Assembly: GCF_000875775.1 (NCBI RefSeq)
Contig: NZ_CP010868.1
Coordinates: 1,649,079 to 1,713,078, forward strand
Direction of reading: 5' to 3'
Source: Nitrosopumilus piranensis
Lineage (GTDB): Archaea; Thermoproteota; Nitrososphaeria; Nitrososphaerales; Nitrosopumilaceae
DNA: 64,000 nucleotides
Numbering within the stretch: the first letter of the stretch is position 1; each line of letters starts with the position of its first letter. This document shows positions 59,742-64,000 of the stretch, one piece after another. Made by a program: the position numbers and the translations under genes. The notes below the pieces were generated by a model. It worked only from the letters and a program-made list of their open reading frames with translations, was not told the DNA's origin and did no database searches.

Positions 59742-60710
59742 TTAAGATAAGAAATATGCTTCTTTCATTATCTTTTCTAGTTCTTCAAGATTTTTTGAAA
59801 AAGTAATTTTAGAACGTAATTTAGAACCACCTTTCATTCCTTTTGTAAATCGCATCGCTTGACTTTTGATATTGGAGAACTTGATTTTGTATTGACTAGT
59901 CAAACGCAGATAATCAAAAAAAGAATCCAATCTATCTTGAAAAGAGTATTCTTTGTATGAATTAGTCTCAAGATAATCATTGATTTGCTCAAACAAGAAA
60001 GGATTACCCATAGCACCACGTCCAATCATAACATAATCACAATTTGTCTCATCAAGCATTGTTTTGGCATCTTCAGGAGTGGAAATATCACCATTTCCAA
60101 CTATAGGAATATTAGATATTTCTTTTAGTTCTTTAATTAATTTCCAATCTGCATTACCAGAGTATCCTTGACTTACAGTTCTAGGATGAAATGTAATCAT
60201 TTGAATGCCTTCATCTTCTGCAATTTCTGCAATTTCTCTAAAAAGAAATTTACTTGCTTCTGTAACACCAGAACGGATCTTCAAAGTTACAGGTTTTTTT
60301 ACAGCACTAACCAGAGTTTTGAAAATTTGTTGAGTTAGATTAACTTCTTGTAATAGTGCACCACCAGCCATTTGTTGTGTGATATGTGGTGCAGGGCATC
60401 CCATGTTATAATCAATAATATCAAAATATGGTTCTACTATTGTTGCAGCTTTTTCTAGTGCAAAAAGATCAGATCCAAATAATTGAACCGATATAGGTCG
60501 CTCTTGCTCTGAAAATTCAATAAATTCTTGAATAGTTTTCATGTTTTCTTTGAATTGTTTTTCTTTTGCAATTATACTATGAATACTAGTAAATTCAGTT
60601 ACAACTAACCCAGCACCCATTTTTTTGCATTGCAATCTTAATGCAGGATCACTTACTCCTGCCATTGGAGCTAAAAATGCTCTACTAGAAAATTTTGGAA
60701 GCATAAACAA
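59742..60710 (-). CDS. dus: tRNA-dihydrouridine synthase
   Basis: 322 residues, FMN-dependent TIM barrel: FLAPMAGVSDPALR (start), DYNMGCPAPHITQQMAGGALLQ with the catalytic Cys, LKIRSGV, ITFHPRT, IVGNGDI and IGRGAMGNPFLF. Reduces uridines in the D loop of tRNA. The gene follows the Asp-rich surface protein on the same strand. Confidence 0.93.
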   Translation of the reverse strand: MFMLPKFSSRAFLAPMAGVSDPALRLQCKKMGAGLVVTEFTSIHSIIAKEKQFKENMKTIQEFIEFSEQERPISVQLFGSDLFALEKAATIVEPYFDIIDYNMGCPAPHITQQMAGGALLQEVNLTQQIFKTLVSAVKKPVTLKIRSGVTEASKFLFREIAEIAEDEGIQMITFHPRTVSQGYSGNADWKLIKELKEISNIPIVGNGDISTPEDAKTMLDETNCDYVMIGRGAMGNPFLFEQINDYLETNSYKEYSFQDRLDSFFDYLRLTSQYKIKFSNIKSQAMRFTKGMKGGSKLRSKITFSKNLEELEKIMKEAYFLS

Positions 60711-60745
60711 ACTAAATAATTTGAATATATTTACTATTTCAAAAA

Positions 60746-62914
60746 TTAGTTATCTGGACAACCGTCAGTGTCTCTGTCACCATCATAATCTTCAGGATCG
60801 TCTGGACACAAATCTTCATCATTAATGATTTCATCTAGATCATTATCATGAACAAATCTTTGCTGTTCTGGGGCAATATCTGGACATCCATCATCATCAT
60901 TGTATTTATTCCAAGTCTCAGGATTTGTTGGACAAGAGTCAATTCCGTCATAAAATCCATCACCGTCTGAATCATATCTTGTAGGAGTGGTTGATTCTGC
61001 AGCTAATTTATCTGGGCAACCGTCCCAGTCTAGGTATCCATTAAAGTTCTCTTGTTCATCAAGACATGAATCCCATCTATCATCGATTCCATCACCGTCG
61101 GTATCCGGAAAAGAATAGGAAGAGGCCATGCTACCTGCAGAATCTGGGCAGCCGTCAGTGTCTTGATAATAATTATAAATTTCAGGTTCTAATGGGCATG
61201 TATCAGATACATCTAAAATTCCATCCATGTCGGAATCAAGTTTTGAAACAGATTTGTCTGGGCAACCGTCTTCATCTTGAAATCCATTGTAAGTTTCAGG
61301 GCGATTTGGACATATGTCTAGATTATCAATTATTCCATCACCATCTGAATCAGAAGAATATCTATTGTCAAGTAAAGAATCAGGGCAGCCGTCGTCATCT
61401 TGGAACTTGTTGTAAGTCTCTTTACTTTGAGGACACTGATCTACATTGTTGGGAATTCCGTCACCATCTGAATCTGCAAATGAATCATAAGGTATAGTGT
61501 CAGGGCAGCCGTCGTCATCTTGGAAGCCATTATATCGCTCACCAATTGTAGGACATAAATCCACTTCATCAGGAATTCCATCATAGTCAATATCAGATAA
61601 TGCAGATTTTGAAATTCCTAGAGTGTCAGGGCAGCCGTCCCAATCTAAATTACCGTTATAATTTTCTGGCTCATCAATACATGCATCCCATCTATCGTCA
61701 ATTCCATCACCATCAGTATCAGGAAATGCATAACCGGATAGTGTAGAGTCAACAGAGTCAGGGCAGCCGTCAGTGTCTTGGAATTTATTATAGGTTTCAG
61801 GTTCTAGCGGACATGAATCTGAAACATTAGGAATTCCATCCATGTCGGAATCAAGTGTAGATACAGAATTATCAGGGCAGCCGTCAGTGTCTTGGAACCC
61901 ATTAAAAGTTTCAGGGCGATTTGGACATATGTCTAGATTATCAATTATTCCATCACCATCTGAATCAGAAGAATATCTATTGTCAAGTAAAGAGTCAGGG
62001 CAGCCGTCAGTGTCTTGGAATTGATTATAAGTTTCAGGTTGATACGGACATTCATCAAATGAATTTAGTATTCCATCACCGTCTGAATCACCAGTAATTT
62101 GCAATTGTAAAACATCAGGGCAGCCGTCGTCATCTTGGAATTTGTTATAGTTTTCACGTTCTAGTGGACAAGCATCAACATCATCACCAATACTATCATA
62201 ATCAGAATCAATAAAGCCGTCAGAGTGTGCACCTAGAACATCTATGCATCCATCCTCATCTTGGAATCCATTATGATTTTCAGGCTCGTTTAGACATTGA
62301 TCCCATCTATCATCTATTCCATCACCATCAGTATCAGGGAATGTGTAAGCAGATAATGTAGAGTCAACAAAATCAGGGCAGCCGTCTTCATCTTGGAATT
62401 GATTGTAAGTTTCAGCTTCTAGTGGACATGAATCTTTTTTATCAGAAATTCCGTCTCTATCACGATCTAGTAAATTTAATTCATCGTCAGGGCAGCCGTC
62501 AGTGTCATCAATTTCGTTAAATGTTTCAGGCTGTGATGGACATAAATCTAGATAATCAGGATATCCATCATAATCTGAATCAATTAGTCCTTTTCCACCA
62601 TCAGGAGATAAGTCAGGGCAGCCGTCGTCATCTTGGAATTTGTTGTAAGTTTCCCTTACAGTAGGACAGTTATCAATATGATCTTGGATACCATCATAAT
62701 CTGAATCATACCAAGGGACAAAATCTGCAGGACATCCATCTATATTATTACCATATTGAGGATCATAATCCTCTAGCAGATGAGGACAAAAATCAACATC
62801 GTTTGGTACACCATCACCGTCTGAATCAATTGCCTTATTTGCATAAACGCTTGGAGACATCCCTATAGTTAGTGTGAGTAAAAGTAAAAATCCTAAAAGA
62901 AAGTGTTGTTTCAT
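60746..62914 (-). CDS. Secreted protein with thrombospondin-type-3-like calcium repeats
   Basis: 722 residues with a signal peptide (HFLLGFLLLLTLTIGMSPSVYA). The rest is a tandem array of about 16-18 units of DSDGDGIxDxxDxCPxxPETYNxFQDxDGCPD type, as in TSP3 repeats, which bind Ca2+ through the Asp ladder and disulfides between paired cysteines. No anchor or other domain was found. Such proteins may form a rigid surface layer or bind divalent ions. Closely related to the next gene upstream. Confidence 0.85.
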   Translation of the reverse strand: MKQHFLLGFLLLLTLTIGMSPSVYANKAIDSDGDGVPNDVDFCPHLLEDYDPQYGNNIDGCPADFVPWYDSDYDGIQDHIDNCPTVRETYNKFQDDDGCPDLSPDGGKGLIDSDYDGYPDYLDLCPSQPETFNEIDDTDGCPDDELNLLDRDRDGISDKKDSCPLEAETYNQFQDEDGCPDFVDSTLSAYTFPDTDGDGIDDRWDQCLNEPENHNGFQDEDGCIDVLGAHSDGFIDSDYDSIGDDVDACPLERENYNKFQDDDGCPDVLQLQITGDSDGDGILNSFDECPYQPETYNQFQDTDGCPDSLLDNRYSSDSDGDGIIDNLDICPNRPETFNGFQDTDGCPDNSVSTLDSDMDGIPNVSDSCPLEPETYNKFQDTDGCPDSVDSTLSGYAFPDTDGDGIDDRWDACIDEPENYNGNLDWDGCPDTLGISKSALSDIDYDGIPDEVDLCPTIGERYNGFQDDDGCPDTIPYDSFADSDGDGIPNNVDQCPQSKETYNKFQDDDGCPDSLLDNRYSSDSDGDGIIDNLDICPNRPETYNGFQDEDGCPDKSVSKLDSDMDGILDVSDTCPLEPEIYNYYQDTDGCPDSAGSMASSYSFPDTDGDGIDDRWDSCLDEQENFNGYLDWDGCPDKLAAESTTPTRYDSDGDGFYDGIDSCPTNPETWNKYNDDDGCPDIAPEQQRFVHDNDLDEIINDEDLCPDDPEDYDGDRDTDGCPDN

Positions 62915-63003
62915 TGTATCCCTGACTCCGCTATTATCAAGTATTTATTAAGTCTCACGTTAAATAGATTCTTCTAAAGTATTACAGATCAATGTAAGAA
63001 AAG

Positions 63004-64000
63004 TTATGGATCAGGGCAGCCGTCAGTGTCTCTGTCACCATCATAATCTTCAGGATCATCTGGACACAAATCTTCATCATTAATGATATCATCTAGATCA
63101 TTATCATGAACAAATCTTTGCTGTTCTGGGGCAATATCTGGACAACCATCTTTATCTAGATATTTATTCCAAGTTTCAGGTTTTGTTGGACAAGAATCAA
63201 CTGCATCTGGATAGCCATCACCGTCAGAATCTGCATAAACTGGAGTTGTAGATTCTGCACCTAATATATCAGGGCAGCCGTCCCAATCTAAATTACCGTT
63301 ATAATTTTCAGGTTCATCAATACATGCATCCCATCTATCTTCAATTCCATCACCATCAGTATCAGGGAATGTATAATCATATTTTGCAGAATCAGTAGAG
63401 TCAGGGCAGCCATCTAGGTCTTGGAATTTGTTATATGTTTCAGCTTCTAGTGGACATACATCAGATACATCTAAAATTCCATCCATGTCGGAGTCAAGTT
63501 TAGAAACAGAATTATCTGGACAGCCATCTAGGTCTTGGAATCCATTATAAGTTTCAGGTCGTGTTGGACATAAGTCTAGATAATCAACAATTCCATCACC
63601 GTCAGAATCAGCTGAAATTTTGTTATCAGCAACAAAATCAGGACAACCATCAAAGTCTTTGAATTTATTATAAGTCTCTTTGGCAGTAGGACATTCATCT
63701 ACATCATCAGGAATACCATCACCGTCTGAATCACCAATTGCTTGATGAATTATACTATCTGGACAGCCGTCTTCGTCTTGGAATTTGTTGTATCTTTCAG
63801 CAATTGTTGGGCATTGATCTAAATGATCAGCAATTCCATCATAATCAGTATCAATCATATCACCAGCAGTAGTACCCATAGTTTCAGGGCAGCCGTCAGT
63901 GTCTAAAAATCCATTAAAGTTTTCTGGCTCATCAATACATGCATCCCATCTATCTTCAATTCCATCACCATCAGTATCTGGGAATGTATAAGCAGATAAT
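63004..64000 (-). CDS. Secreted calcium-repeat protein, partial (runs off the window)
   Basis: The 3' part of a second TSP3-like gene; the frame stays open to base 64000, so the start lies beyond the window and at least 330 residues are missing nothing internal. Its end (EQQRFVHDNDLD...EDYDGDRDTDGCPD) is almost the same as in the gene 90 bp downstream, which marks a recent tandem duplication. The repeat spacing and cysteine layout match. Confidence 0.85.
   Translation of the reverse strand, partial: LSAYTFPDTDGDGIEDRWDACIDEPENFNGFLDTDGCPETMGTTAGDMIDTDYDGIADHLDQCPTIAERYNKFQDEDGCPDSIIHQAIGDSDGDGIPDDVDECPTAKETYNKFKDFDGCPDFVADNKISADSDGDGIVDYLDLCPTRPETYNGFQDLDGCPDNSVSKLDSDMDGILDVSDVCPLEAETYNKFQDLDGCPDSTDSAKYDYTFPDTDGDGIEDRWDACIDEPENYNGNLDWDGCPDILGAESTTPVYADSDGDGYPDAVDSCPTKPETWNKYLDKDGCPDIAPEQQRFVHDNDLDDIINDEDLCPDDPEDYDGDRDTDGCPDP

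Noticed and set aside
61066..61497. His/Arg-rich frame opposite the calcium-repeat gene
   Set aside because: Antisense of the Asp-rich repeats gives regular but artificial sequence.
60746..64000. Regular short repeats resembling a CRISPR array
   Set aside because: Repeats are in-frame coding units of a TSP3-like protein, with no fixed repeat/spacer lengths and no cas genes.

Overview
The window comes from an ammonia-oxidising thaumarchaeon (Nitrososphaerota) of the marine Nitrosopumilus type. The evidence is the archaeal amoA-amoX-amoC-amoB cluster, an archaeal histone, archaeal-type RtcB, TBP, S3Ae, S11 and S15, a KEOPS Pcc1 subunit, AT-rich DNA, intron-containing tRNA, and many genes read from leaderless ATG or TTG starts about 25 bp below a TATA-like box. 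No IS element, integrase, phage gene, CRISPR array or rRNA was seen. The content is mostly core chromosome with several small accessory patches.

Layout. 1-13.7 kb: histone, tRNA-Cys, a blue-copper protein, an AIPR-type putative defence protein, small membrane and zinc proteins, tRNA-Thr, a phosphohexomutase next to thiL, S11, an rtcB/PDCD5-like operon, and a large secreted FecR-domain protein whose frame has no normal start codon. 13.8-19.5 kb: purB, an asparagine-synthase-like PP-loop protein, pterin dehydratase, a PTPS/QueD domain behind an unusual N-terminal domain, and valS. 19.5-21.7 kb: an Hsp20 gene followed by six closely packed small genes, mostly with strong Shine-Dalgarno sites, with small zinc-motif genes on the other strand. 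21.7-28.4 kb: pdxST, tRNA-Trp, aconitase, an HExxH protein, a stand-alone Lrp/AsnC (RAM) protein and an EVE protein. 28.4-33.4 kb: a GC-rich candidate structured RNA, pheST and trpS sharing a divergent promoter. 33.5-40.1 kb: an RS/RD-rich zinc protein with an internal 222-bp duplication, PPAT, secreted proteins, a peroxiredoxin-like protein, a B12-fold-like regulator and four tRNAs (Ala, Ile, Leu, Thr).

40.2-45.6 kb is the energy-metabolism core: an orphan Dam-type methylase, then amoA, amoX and amoC on the minus strand, amoB divergent on the plus strand, and two small membrane proteins that may be the extra archaeal AMO subunits. 45.7-50.1 kb is an information-processing cluster: rps15, a RecJ/DHH exonuclease, pcc1, serS, rps3ae and an RNA-binding protein. 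A GC-rich candidate C/D-like small RNA follows. 50.3-59.6 kb: geranylgeranyl reductase (ether lipids), a MoxR/VWA pair, a PLP enzyme fused to a rhodanese-like domain, ASCH, TBP, a PD-(D/E)XK-like protein, a PII-like protein and a second RAM protein. 59.7-64 kb: a tRNA dihydrouridine synthase and two neighbouring Asp-rich calcium-binding-repeat secreted proteins; the second runs off the window.

The most interesting items are the Hsp20-linked small-protein operon, the two GC-rich candidate RNAs, a tRNA-Leu that seems to hold two introns, the fusions (PTPS with a nuclease-like domain, PLP enzyme with rhodanese), the palindromic TATA box between pheS and trpS, and the three genes whose reading frames look interrupted near an end.
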